Positions 13,101 through 37,718 of a stretch of DNA of 64,000 nucleotides are shown here, in pieces. The notes under the pieces were generated by a model. It was given only the letters and a program-made list of their open reading frames with translations, did not search any database and had not been told where the DNA came from. A program made the translations under genes and the position numbers. How positions within the stretch are numbered: position 1 is the stretch's first letter; each line of letters begins with the position of its first letter. Source of the stretch: Hermodice carunculata (Eukaryota > Annelida > Polychaeta > Eunicida > Amphinomidae); contig OZ026622.1 of the NCBI GenBank assembly GCA_964020975.1, positions 54,230,518 to 54,294,517 on the forward strand, written 5' to 3'.

Positions 13101-16100
13101 AGTCTCTGATTTATAACAATAATTTTCCTATATATGGTTAGTGACATATTGTGCTGCATTTTACAAACAGCACGGCTTCACCTGTCGAGAACTGGTACAT
13201 AATGTATACATGAACAATTATCACATTCAAATAAATCAAACATTTTACACTGTAATCATTGTTGCAGCCAGATTTGTTTTTGTCCAAACAGAAAAATCAC
13301 ACCTTTGTAATTCCTTGTTCTAGCTGTTTATGATAAAAATTACGATGTAACATTTGCCTCACTTGTTCTAAATTTATTTACGCTTCCTTCATGTGACAAA
13401 AGTTGGCTTGCAGTTTCTTATGCACAACAAATCTTCAGCAAATATGAAAATTGTATGCCTTCTAAGCAGACCATACTCAAATAGTGTAGAAAACATGGGA
13501 ATTGGCCTGTTTAGCAGGCAAAAAAAATAATAAAAATTTACAAATATGAAGCTATTATTTTTATGCATATTCAAGCAACAAAACATAAACATTTGTCAAT
13601 AAACTATAATTGCTGTCACACAGTACCTTCACATAAGGATCAGCAGTCTTGCCCCGCAAGTCTTTGGCAACAAGATCCCTGGCACGGATTACCTTGACCA
13701 GGAGCAGCTCCCGAGTTGCTTCATACTTGAATGATAATTCTATTTCTCCATATGAATGGCCCGCATTCATTTTCATCACTGTTGGGTCCATTTTCTTGAA
13801 TAACCGTTTCAATACTTGAGTGTTTTCCTGAAACACCATGTTTGCTCAGAATTAGTCATATCTGCAATATACCAATAAAATTATCCCACAAGGAAAGAAT
13901 ATGTGAGAACACACTTTGCAGGTCAATATTATTTTGAAATTGTAAGATTATACTGCCTATCAAAATACATGTACTGTGCATGAAGATCTGCTAAAGCTTT
14001 CTTATACAAGCTCTCAACTGGGCTTCTGTTTGACAGTGTTTTGTAACTCTGCTTGTTTTACCAGTGCTTGCATCTGTGATTATTCTTTGTGAACTTAAAA
14101 AATCTCTGTTCAAGCTAAGCATCAATCTTGAAACTATGTGTAATATGAGACTATTCATGTTTTGCATACTTGCTCACGCAGCTCTATGCATTTCATGCAT
14201 ACATTATAAGATATAAGATAAGGTACGTTGTAAAACTTTTCTTGTTCTCTGCATGGAATTTCTGTCTGTGGAACATCTGACCATATTGTGCATCTCTTGC
14301 CTTCTACACAGACTCAGCTCCATGAACATGTTCTCTCTATTGCTAACTGCTCCTAAGTTCCAACACAAAACTGCACTTCCATTGAAACAAGGACCACAGA
14401 AACCAAAGTGTTAATGTCAAGAAGTAAACACATCTAATATCACAGCTTGGACTAAACCTGGAAGAATCAACTGACTGCATGGACTGCTCTGTATGTACAT
14501 GTGCAGTGTCTCTCTTTATAATGGAATCAACTGACTGCCTACTGGATTGGTCTGTATGTACATGTAGTGTCTCTCTTTATAATGGAATCAACCAACTGTC
14601 TACTGGACTGCTCTGTATGTAAAAGGACAATGTCTCTCTTTACAATGGAATGTTTATGAAAGACACAGAAAACATTTACAACACACATGACATGTACCCC
14701 AAGGTGACACAGAAATTACTCTGACAGTTGAACTGATAACCAGTCAGCAGACACTTTCTGCAATATCAGTTTTCTGACAGCTACTCAACATTACTTTAAC
14801 TCATTCCACCCTGCTAGAAGACAGAGTCAACAGCTTTTCTTGGTGCGCTCTGGGCACATTGCGCCAAGGAAAGCTGTTGACCACGGGCATATAATTTGGA
14901 ATGATCTTCCATGCAAGTTTCATTCAAAATTTTGAAAAAATAATCCCTAAATTAGTAAATTACAATTAGCAGACGACATTTAAATATTAGCGGGGAAAAA
15001 AATGTCATTAGGGTGAAATGAGTTAAAGTCTCAATATACTGACCTTACAAAATGCAGAAGCAAAGCCCATTGGTAGGAAAAAGTTACATTGATTCAACCA
15101 TAAAGACATTATTCCACAATGATCCAATCATCACGCAAGACAATCTTCTACATTCCACAACAACAACAGCCGGCAGTGGAAACTACATGTGCACAAAATT
15201 TGAACAAGCTTGGTCTGTTATGCAGGCAAGTGCTTGTACAAACCAGTTGCACTTTCTGTAATCAAATTTGCAACACAAAATGTCAACAGATGCTACAAAA
15301 ATTACACAAAAAAGAGAAAAAAGTACATGTATCCCACCTACGTTTGGTAGCCACAATATCGCAACACTCACTTCCCAAATTGGGACATTTTAATTTTTTT
15401 ATGAAATAGCAAACTACATGTAAAAGAACCAAATTTTGCAAGTCAAAATCAAATGTACCCCAGTGCAACATTTTTCCCTGGAGATAACCAATATCATTGC
15501 ACAAGAACCAGATTTACATAAATGACCCTATGACCTTCAGAATAGAGTCAAAGAGACCCAGATACAATCTCAACTTGCATCTCACCTAGATACATAATCG
15601 TATCAAGTCTGTTTGAAGCTTATGTTTGTTAGTAGTTATCCCAAAGAAAGTGATATCATATAGTTAAGCCTGGGTGAAACTTAACAGTCACCAAACACAT
15701 CAATCTTTTTCCAACCTTTTGAGTGAAAGGTAACCTTTTTCAAACCCATTTCTAACACTTTCCAAACCATTTCCTCTTATTGCATTGAAACCCTTTCAAA
15801 CACTTTTAAACCTTTCTCCAGTGGTTAACAACCGCTTCACACACTTTCTCAGCCTTATCATTGATTAAAATGTTGAAATGGTTTGGAATCGTTTCAACCA
15901 TTTGAAACCCTTTTTCAACCTTTTACAAACCCTTCCTCAACCTTTTACAAAACCCTTTGTCAACCTTTTGCAAACCTTTACAAACCCCAGTACAACACTT
16001 TCCAACACAAAAATGCATTTGGCTGTTAAGTTTTAGATGGGCTTAACGGTATTAGTAACCCTGTGACCTACATAAATAGGTCAAGCCAACCCCAATATAA

Positions 16101-16112
16101 TCCAAACCTAGG

Positions 16113-16206
<94 letters not shown>

Positions 16207-19200
16207 GTACCAAGTTTTATCAAGTTCTGTTCACTTCTTCAATAGTTATTGCATGGAAAATGATTTCACATAAGTGATCCTGCGACCTTAAAAATTAAGT
16301 CAAGGTTACAGAGATACAATCTCAACCAAGGTCTTACCCAGATATATGGTCCTACTAATATAAATTTCTCAATGTTTTGTTAAGTTATCATGCTGGAACC
16401 AATTTGACATAAGTAACCCCGTTACCTTGAGAATTAGGTCAAACTCATCCTCATACATTTCCAACCTAAGTCTTACAGTTATGGCACAGAAACCAATTTC
16501 ACATAAGTGGCTCTGTGACTTTGAAAATTAGGTCACCAAAATACAATCCCAACATAGGTCTCACGTGGATACATATTTATACCAGGTTGCATGGAATTTC
16601 ATTGTGTTCTTCAAGACTTGTTGCACAAACAAAAGTGTTGGGGAGAGAAGAAGCAGAAGAAAAGAAGTGGACACTAAAACAATGTCTCCCAGGTTGCACC
16701 AGGAGACAAAAATATCATATCCCTTCACTGCGGAGACAAGCTGCATTAGATGGCATGAGTAGCTTTATGTATAATGGAGATGGCATGTTGAGTAAAGCAC
16801 AGGTTTGAAACATGTCAGGCCACCTCATGTGTATCCTGTGTATGCTTATACCAACCACAGTGCAGAACATGAAGAAACTAGAGACAGTAAAATGTTGTGC
16901 AAGGAACAGTCACCAACAACTACATGTACCTTCCAGAAAGCAGTGTCTCAGTTATGAATAACCCTTTAAACGCTGATGTATAAAAGGCAAACTCGCCCTG
17001 CATAATAATAATCAGCAAGAAGCTTATGGGCCCAGTGCTCTCCTGACCTGTTTGGGAAGCAGTGAGGCTAAAAGAATATCTTCTTTGCCAGTAATATAGA
17101 TAGATACATGAATTCAAATGTCATCTATAGTTTTACCTTAAATTTGCAATCTCATATACAGGCCGGCCATGAGTAGTTTCCAATGAGGTATGTTACATGA
17201 GGATATGTTTCACCATTTCAAATTGTTATAATTTTGAAGGCATTCAGACAGATATACACAATATTTACAAAATATATATACATATGCTACATGTACATGT
17301 ATCTTAATCCACACATTGAGTTCAGAGAGAGAAAGCAATAACACAGCTATTTTTACAGAGCTATTGACAATGGGAACATATCAAGAACATGTACATTGAC
17401 CATACATAGTAATAGTCTATGGCGTTCCAATTACATGTATGTCCTGTGGTCCTGTAAAAACAGGAAGCCTTTCAAAAAAAAGACTTTTCCCCAGTTGCAT
17501 TTCATGCTCAATATTTCCACAGCCTCTACCTATGTTGCCAGAGTCATGGGAGCCATTATAGCAGCTACCTTCTCCCTTCTCTTCCTTCAGTTGCCCACTC
17601 TTGGTTCTGTCTCTGTAAAACTAGGCGCACTACATTTCCTTCCACAGCACTTCACCAAGAAGCCCTTCACTAAGGTTACCCCTACTCTACTTCCCTGCAT
17701 TTCCCGTTCAGCCCCATCATCCATGCTGATTTATCACTTTCTGCAACATTTCAAACTTGTGCAATGTTCCTACATGCATAATCGACATCATAGACTATCA
17801 GTTCTCCTTCTGAAGTTCTTGTATTCTGAATACCACAAAAGCAAATGATCCATAGTGTTGTCCACATCTTCCCCTCATACTTAGCACTTCCCATCAGTCC
17901 CCTCTGTCCACTTACGCTTTCGATTCCTGATATTAAATACTCCTGCTCTCATTTGGAATATTAATCTTGAACCCTGACTTTTGTCCAAACACCTTCTCTT
18001 CACTGGCTTCTCTAGTACTTGGTAGGCTTTCAATGTGTTCTTCCCTTTAACGCCCCTTTTCCACTCCTCCTCCTGCTTTCCTGCCACAACTTTACTAACA
18101 TGTCTTGCATGAAGCATGTACAGCATTTGACTCTTTCAAGTCACACGATTACCTCTCTGCGAATTTTACTTGTGTAGCACCCACTTTGTTTGTTCTTTAT
18201 CTGCCTCAAGATACACCTTCCTGCCTCCTGCAAGTAGCCCCAATATCTCAACTCTGCCTTTGCTAATATATCCCAGACATCTGAGCAGCCAAGTTCCCCT
18301 AATACTGCTTCTGCTACCACACATGGTGAGGCCCCTGGTATCCATTTGTCCATCTCTCCCTGTGCCCTTTCCAACCATTCCAGATCTTTCCCACTCAATG
18401 ATATTACATCCAACCCATATTGCATGACTGGAACTGCTCCCCTCTTCCAAAGCACTGTTCATGCGAATGCTCTATTGAAACTACATGTATTAGCTATGGT
18501 CAGTTTAATCATACTATTCCGACCCATGTTAAAATCCGATCCCGGTTGGAATATTCCAGTATGGACCAGGCCCATATTGGAATTCAACATGGTGCGGCCA
18601 TTTGGCAGTACAGAAATGGAACAGCAAGTATGTTATTATAGAAGATGAATGGGAAGAAATATTTACACTTCCATTTAAGTGTTGCAGGGAAACAAAATTA
18701 AAAACCTTTCAGTTTAAAATAATTCACAGAATAATATCTACTAATAAGAGGCTGTGTTATATGAACATTAAAGACTCTGACAAATGTAACAGGCACGTAG
18801 AGAATATTGATACAATAGAACATAGGTTTTATGAATGTGATAGTTCCCAACAATTTCGGGATTCTGTTCAGAACTTGTGGTCAAGTCTGTATAATGTTGA
18901 TATTCAGTTGAATGAAAAAGATATGGTATTAGGATATAAAGGTAGACCAAGACTGTAGCCAACACTCTCCAGGAGCCTATGCTATTGTGTTGCCGCCCCA
19001 GGGCCCACAGTTTATTTTGCCTGCCAGGAGACAGAATTATACTGTCTTAAGGTAGACCATACAATTTAAATTATTGTATTTTAATAGCAAAACTTTTTAT
19101 ACATGTTAAGCCACACAGACAACAGTATAATCTAAACTTTCAAGTTTTTTTTAAATGTATTAAGAAGAAAGATACAAGTCATTAAACATATTACATGTAT

Positions 19201-20389
19201 GTTGGACAAAGACAAAAAGCATATATATAATTGAAACTAGTTATTTATTGCAAATGACCTGGAGAATGTATAAATTTCATATTTATGTATTGGTGATATG
19301 GCATATGGGACGCATGAACAAATACAACTGTATATTTCAAAAATGATGAAATAAAGATGAATAAAAAAAAAAGATTCTAATGAATATTTTTTGAAAACTG
19401 TGCAACAGGTCACACAATTATTTGTAAATATATATATTGCACTATTAGACATCATGCATTATTCCAATATGGCCACACCATGTTGGAATTCCAACATTGG
19501 CCTAGTCCATGTTGGAATATTCCAAATTTGGCCAATATCCAACATGGGTGGGATCAATACTTTTTGTTCTATTGACCTACTGTCTGATTTTATCAACATG
19601 GTATAAAAACATTCCTTGACCTGTAGTTCAATGCTCACACCGAAGTATTCACAATCACCTACCTCTCCTACCTTAATTACCTTCTTGTGTCTTTCTAGGA
19701 CCTCAAACTATCCAACAATCCACTCCTCTCCCTGCCTCTGCTTCCTACCCAGAATCATGACCTTACTCTTTTCTCTCACCCGAACCTCCATTTGTCCCCA
19801 CAGTCCCCTGCTTTTTTGAGTAAATTTGGTAATTCCTCCGTTGTGTTACCCACAAGAATAATGTTATCTGTAAAATATATAAAAAAAAAAAAAAAAAAAA
19901 AACTAGTCTTCTCTCATTTCCCACCATAATGCCTCTTTTACTATCCAGCAACTAACAATAATAATACGGTTACCTAGAAAACAAAACATCAACAAAAAAA
20001 AAACAACTTTTCTGCTTGGCTGAAAAGCATTCTGGATATCCCTGAACATAACTTCTCTTTAAAGTTTAAAGAGAATTAAACTACCTTCACCAGCCCTCTG
20101 TACATTACACATGCAACCTTTTTTCCCAATGTTTGATGTGATTGATATTCCTCAACACTTGTCACACTGCTCCACTGATCCCTTGTCTGGGATGTAGGTT
20201 ACCCTCAGCTCTCTCCACTACCTTGGCGATTCTCTTGTCTTGGACACTTTGTCAAATAACCAACACATACTTTCCAACAATTTCTCTAACCCTTTCTCAA
20301 GTGACAGATTTGTTCAATACAATTATACTTTGTGACACTCCCTGTACTTAGTACTCTATTCATAATTCAGCACAGGGGGTGCACAATAT

Positions 20390-20444
<55 letters not shown>

Positions 20445-20725
20445 CTACTTTTGTCTGGGTGTGTGTTTGCTTGGTATAGGTTGGTTAGGGTACAAGATGT
20501 CTTAACCAAATCAGCAGAGCACTATCAGAATTTCTAGTAGAAAACTAGTTTAACTACCTTATTAAAGTCATAGTTATCTCTTTTGATGTCAGCTCGTTTT
20601 CTAGATTCTGCTGTAATTAATCTGGCTAAACCCTGGATACGTTCCGGATTCTGGGTTTCCTGGCCAGCTTCTTGCTCACTAATACTGTCATTTTGTCTTG
20701 TGGTTGTGCTACTTTGTGCGCCCAT
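2421..20725 (-). CDS. Tandem C2-domain protein, predicted N-myristoylated (complete, 8 exons)
   Basis: Coding exons in transcript order are 20725-20558, 13827-13627, 12179-11919, 10550-10377, 8666-8590, 8143-8014, 6826-6698 and 2495-2421. They sum to 1,215 nt, 404 residues plus stop, and every junction is GT-AG and in phase. Residues 1-56 are polar and begin MGAQSS, a good N-myristoylation context (Gly2, Ser6). C2A spans about 80-210 and keeps all five usual calcium aspartates (D112, D119, D173, D175 and D180 or D181). C2B spans about 216-337; its loop 3 is intact (D302, D304, D310), but loop 1 has Asn251 where Asp is usual. A 67-residue tail follows. Tandem C2 proteins of the synaptotagmin/Doc2/rabphilin kind bind phospholipid, often with calcium, in membrane traffic; that role is inferred here. 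There is no transmembrane segment, so lipidation may replace the synaptotagmin anchor. I cannot assign a named subfamily. The least certain link is exon 1 to exon 2, across 6.7 kb. Confidence 0.8.
5488..5692. repeat. (AAAAT)n/(AAAT)n/(TTAA) microsatellite
   Basis: About 200 bp of A/T pentamers and tetramers, ending in aattaatc repeats. Confidence 0.95.
5960..6062 (+). repeat. Dispersed repeat with gtgcattctggtgcatttta core
   Basis: Shares agggtctgggg...gaaaa...tgtgcattctggtgcatttta with the reverse strand of 58,572-58,660. These two copies in opposite orientation suggest transposon ends. Confidence 0.6.
6372..6578. repeat. Tandem repeat, about 50-bp unit, four copies
   Basis: Unit contains ttattgtgcacaaagccaat and gctaggctttatg. 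The copies differ by short indels. Confidence 0.9.
6698..6826 (-). CDS. C2 gene, exon 7 (post-C2B tail)
   Basis: Acceptor tttcag and donor AAG|gtgagt give 43 codons. The exon encodes a basic-amphipathic stretch (RIRNKRFQHATVQEFRESL) and an aromatic patch (YPKFLFQQ). I recognise no domain in it. Confidence 0.82.
7105..7156. repeat. (CA)n microsatellite
   Basis: About 25 CA dinucleotides. Confidence 0.97.
7228..7462 (+). mobile_element. TTAA-type hairpin MITE, copy 1 (diverged ends)
   Basis: Collinear with 8,754-8,991 and with the reverse strand of 14,800-15,022. Starts after ttaa with ttcattctgccctaatg and ends gggtgaaatgag. Carries the inner hairpin gtcaacagttttccttgg / aagaaagctgttgac. Confidence 0.75.
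7566..7808. repeat. 27-bp minisatellite, nine copies
   Basis: Units of the type tgacccctaagcacccctct plus ctatttg. Because 27 is a multiple of three and units lack stops, both strands read open as nine-residue repeats (VTPKHPSLL on plus). No splice or start context supports translation. Confidence 0.93.
8014..8143 (-). CDS. C2 gene, exon 6 (end of C2B)
   Basis: Acceptor tttcag and donor CTG|gtgagt. One base completes the Arg codon from exon 5 and 43 codons follow. It contains C2B loop 3 (IDFDHGGQNDSMGQ) with all three aspartates. Confidence 0.9.
8590..8666 (-). CDS. C2 gene, exon 5 (C2B middle)
   Basis: Acceptor tcacag and donor AG|gtaaaa give 25 codons plus two bases. It encodes the VNPDWNDTFDF strand typical of C2 domains. 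Confidence 0.9.
8754..8991 (+). mobile_element. TTAA-type hairpin MITE, copy 2
   Basis: Same family and orientation as the copy at 7,228: ends ttccaccctaatg / gggttgagtgag, inner stem gtcaacagctttgctt / gaaagctgttgac. Confidence 0.75.
8992..10376. other. Intron 4 of the C2 gene, remainder
   Basis: Contains the TTAA-type element at 9,611-9,840. Otherwise nothing recognised. Confidence 0.6.
9611..9840. mobile_element. TTAA-flanked MITE with ccctttctgcc end
   Basis: TTAA at 9,607-9,610 and 9,841-9,844 flank a 230-bp element beginning ccctttctgcc and ending ggggaaaaggg. It has an inner hairpin, gtcaacagctttccttgcc / ggaaagttgttgac, related to the copies above. One end also occurs after TTAA at 55,707. 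Confidence 0.7.
10377..10550 (-). CDS. C2 gene, exon 4 (start of C2B)
   Basis: Acceptor tgtcag and donor GAG|gtgagt give 58 codons. It encodes GDLEISLAYRMPDTLSVTI and the altered calcium loop 1 (DKYQDRKPNPFVKL, Asn replacing Asp before Pro). Confidence 0.9.
10877..11461. repeat. 18-19-bp minisatellite with higher-order units
   Basis: About 31 copies of acagcctctatcaatagtt. Variants (tttc for tatc, catag for caatag, tcac for ttac) recur in register about every 95 bp from 11,060 to 11,400, showing amplification in five-unit blocks. Confidence 0.95.
11590..11800. repeat. Cluster of CACATATGTG-type palindromes
   Basis: Seven or more palindromic cacatatgtg or near variants at about 20-30-bp spacing in AT-rich DNA. 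Confidence 0.8.
11919..12179 (-). CDS. C2 gene, exon 3 (rest of C2A)
   Basis: Acceptor tttcag and donor GAG|gtgggt give 87 codons. The exon contains the SKKTLNPTYHEIF strand and loop 3 (WDFDIMGQDDFIGE), and it finishes C2A at WFTLQAE. Confidence 0.9.
12180..13626. other. Intron 2 of the C2 gene
   Basis: No repeat or exon recognised. Scattered short open frames only. Confidence 0.55.
13627..13827 (-). CDS. C2 gene, exon 2 (start of C2A)
   Basis: Acceptor tttcag and donor AAG|gtactg give 67 whole codons. It holds the first C2A strands and calcium loop 1 (KDLRGKTADPYVK). Confidence 0.88.
14462..14650. repeat. About 61-bp tandem repeat, three copies
   Basis: Unit contains ggaatcaactgactgc, tctgtatgtacatg and gtgtctctctttataat. 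Confidence 0.9.
14800..15022 (-). mobile_element. TTAA-flanked hairpin MITE, copy 3 (best preserved ends)
   Basis: TTAA at 14,796-14,799 and 15,023-15,026 flank a 223-bp element with ends ctcattccaccct / agggtgaaatgag (one mismatch). Inner hairpin: gtcaacagcttttcttgg / ccaaggaaagctgttgac. The TTAA duplication points to the piggyBac or Kolobok superfamily. Confidence 0.85.
15505..16570. repeat. Diverged tandem family with gaccct(g)tgacct words
   Basis: Five imperfect units share cataagtgaccctgtgacct, a gtcaa word, then atacaatctcaacctaggtc and a gatatat...tatcaag word. An (AT)n run sits in one unit. Confidence 0.75.
16116..16203. repeat. (AT)n microsatellite
   Basis: About 44 AT dinucleotides. 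Confidence 0.97.
17640..18516 (-). mobile_element. Non-LTR retrotransposon (LINE-A), 3' coding part
   Basis: Reads PVMQYGLDVISLS, LEWLERAQGEMDKWI, AEAVLGELGC, then SRLIFQMRAGVFNI and HLLLWYSEYKNFRRR. This is the usual post-RT order of many LINEs: the thumb region, the Gly-Ser-Arg-Leu/Arg-Thr-Gly block, and the His-Leu-Leu...Tyr...Arg zinc-knuckle end. The coding region is broken by stops and frame changes; the zinc-knuckle cysteines are partly lost. The upstream part of the same element is at 19,556-20,360. The clade is not determined. Confidence 0.75.
18602..19373 (+). mobile_element. LINE-B 3' fragment (L1/Tx1-like, zf-RVT end) with poly(A) tail
   Basis: A 119-codon open stretch reads WEEIFTLPFKC, KLKTFQFKIIHRII, then CNRHVENIDTIEHRFYEC, the pattern of the reverse-transcriptase zinc-binding region at L1-type C termini. 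The C-terminal block NLNYCILIAKLFIHV continues in the same frame after the 100-bp insertion at 18,949-19,048. The fragment ends with aataaagatgaat and a short A run at 19,349-19,373. Only the 3' end is present. Confidence 0.75.
18949..19048. mobile_element. 100-bp insertion with short inverted ends and a target duplication
   Basis: AAGGTAGACC occurs at 18,939-18,948 and again at 19,049-19,058. The insert begins aagactgta and ends tactgtctt (8 of 9 inverted matches). It carries no coding capacity. Confidence 0.65.
19556..20360 (-). mobile_element. LINE-A reverse-transcriptase part
   Basis: Minus-strand reading gives VTYIPDKGSVEQ and GISITSNIGKKVACVMYRGL (fingers/palm), FTDNIILVGNTTEEL near 19,855-19,880 (the catalytic Tyr-Ala-Asp-Asp box decayed to Phe-Thr-Asp-Asn), then KSKVMILGRKQR and GDCEYFGVS. 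An A-run microsatellite and several frame changes interrupt it. Its order and strand continue at 18,516-17,640, beyond the inserted element. Confidence 0.7.
20392..20443. repeat. (GAT)n microsatellite
   Basis: About 17 GAT triplets. Confidence 0.97.
20558..20725 (-). CDS. C2 gene, exon 1 (residues 1-56)
   Basis: The ATG at 20725 sits in a strong context (ACCATGG). An in-frame upstream GTG at 20764 is not a likely start. The exon encodes a polar, Gln/Ser/Thr-rich N terminus followed by a basic stretch (RKRADIKRD). Its donor is AAG|gtagtt in phase 0, which matches exon 2. Confidence 0.65.
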
Positions 20726-21037
20726 GGTCTTTGTGTCTTCTGCACTCTGTTCTTGTGATTTCACGGTTCTGCCCTGCCACTGGCTCCCCCTTCGGTCAGG
20801 ATTGGCTCATTCATGTGCTCACTACTCTCAGTGAGTCACAATGTCGCACAACGAAGAAGGCGCGCACCTGTTGCCGAAACCGTCTGGCGCTGTCCGCTCT
20901 GTCCTGCAGCACAAAGCAACCAACTGTATCAAACGATCATCGATATAAAGATCACATCATGTCAAACACGGGACAGGTAAAAATGACAAAACTGTTGGAA
21001 GCCACAGAGCTGTTGTTGACATTCGCAACCATTTCCG

Positions 21038-21045
21038 TGACGTCA
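21038..21045. promoter_or_regulatory. CRE/ATF site TGACGTCA
   Basis: A perfect 8-bp palindrome, symmetric and so usable by both genes. It is the classic site for CREB/ATF bZIP factors, and ATF6/XBP1-type UPR elements share its TGACG core. It lies about 330 bp upstream of the SEC61 alpha ATG. Confidence 0.6.
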
Positions 21046-21235
21046 CTACTCTACCCAGAGTTCTTCAAGCACTTCCGTTATCAACTTCTTTTTTTAAAAT
21101 CCACTGTAAGTTATTGCTCAGAGCTGATGGATATGACTAAAACACACCAAATTGAAGAATTTAGATTTTTCTGTATTTTAGTTCCATTCACGTAGAATTA
21201 AATTTGACCTCTTAAATTTTCGAACGGACGAGATA

Positions 21236-21245
21236 GTCACGTGAC
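21236..21245. promoter_or_regulatory. E-box palindrome GTCACGTGAC
   Basis: A 10-bp perfect palindrome with a CACGTG core, the preferred form for USF and MiT/TFE (CLEAR-type) bHLH-ZIP factors. It lies about 130 bp before the SEC61 alpha ATG. Confidence 0.55.
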
Positions 21246-21371
21246 CTTTCTCTTCTAAAATCGTCCATATTGATACGACGGCTGGCCTCATCCAGCCGGA
21301 AAACAAATTTGATGTTATAGACCTCAGACACCTAAAATAACCGGTTGAATTGGACTTAGTTGACGACAAAT

Positions 21372-37718
<16,347 letters not shown>

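Larger units (their letters stand above)
13828..17639. other. Intron 1 of the C2 gene, 3' part
   Basis: Holds a 61-bp tandem repeat (14,462-14,650), the TTAA MITE (14,800-15,022), a diverged tandem family (15,505-16,570) with an (AT)n block, and a stretch rich in aacccttt/caaacc words (15,700-16,000). No exon recognised. Confidence 0.6.
18517..19553. mobile_element. About 1-kb element with 90-bp inverted-repeat ends
   Basis: 18,517-18,606 and 19,459-19,553 are diverged inverted copies: acccatgtt, ggttggaatattcca, tatggac(c/t)aggcc, ttggaatt, aacatggtg(c/t)ggccat. The imperfect flanking words atcatact / atcaatact could be a target duplication. It splits LINE-A and carries a LINE-B 3' end. Related single arms occur at 22,940-23,010 and 23,930-24,215. 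Confidence 0.65.
20726..21371. promoter_or_regulatory. Bidirectional promoter interval between the C2 gene and sec61a
   Basis: The two ATGs point away from each other across 646 bp. No TATA box is evident. The interval holds a CRE palindrome, an E-box palindrome, a CCAAT box in inverted orientation (attgg near 20,804) and ETS-like ttccg cores near 21,033 and 21,072. Repeats that crowd the rest of the window are absent here. Shared promoter function is inferred from layout. Confidence 0.65.

Noticed and set aside
17396-17848. 150-codon plus-strand frame
   Set aside because: No domain; its 3' half is the antisense of the LINE-A zinc-knuckle region.
20726-20764. Upstream extension of C2 exon 1 starting at 20,764
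   Set aside because: The codon there is GTG, not ATG; ATG at 20,725 has a strong context and a myristoylation motif.
20698-21195. 165-codon plus-strand frame across C2 exon 1 and the promoter
   Set aside because: Antisense of the real first exon and continuing through the promoter; no family match.
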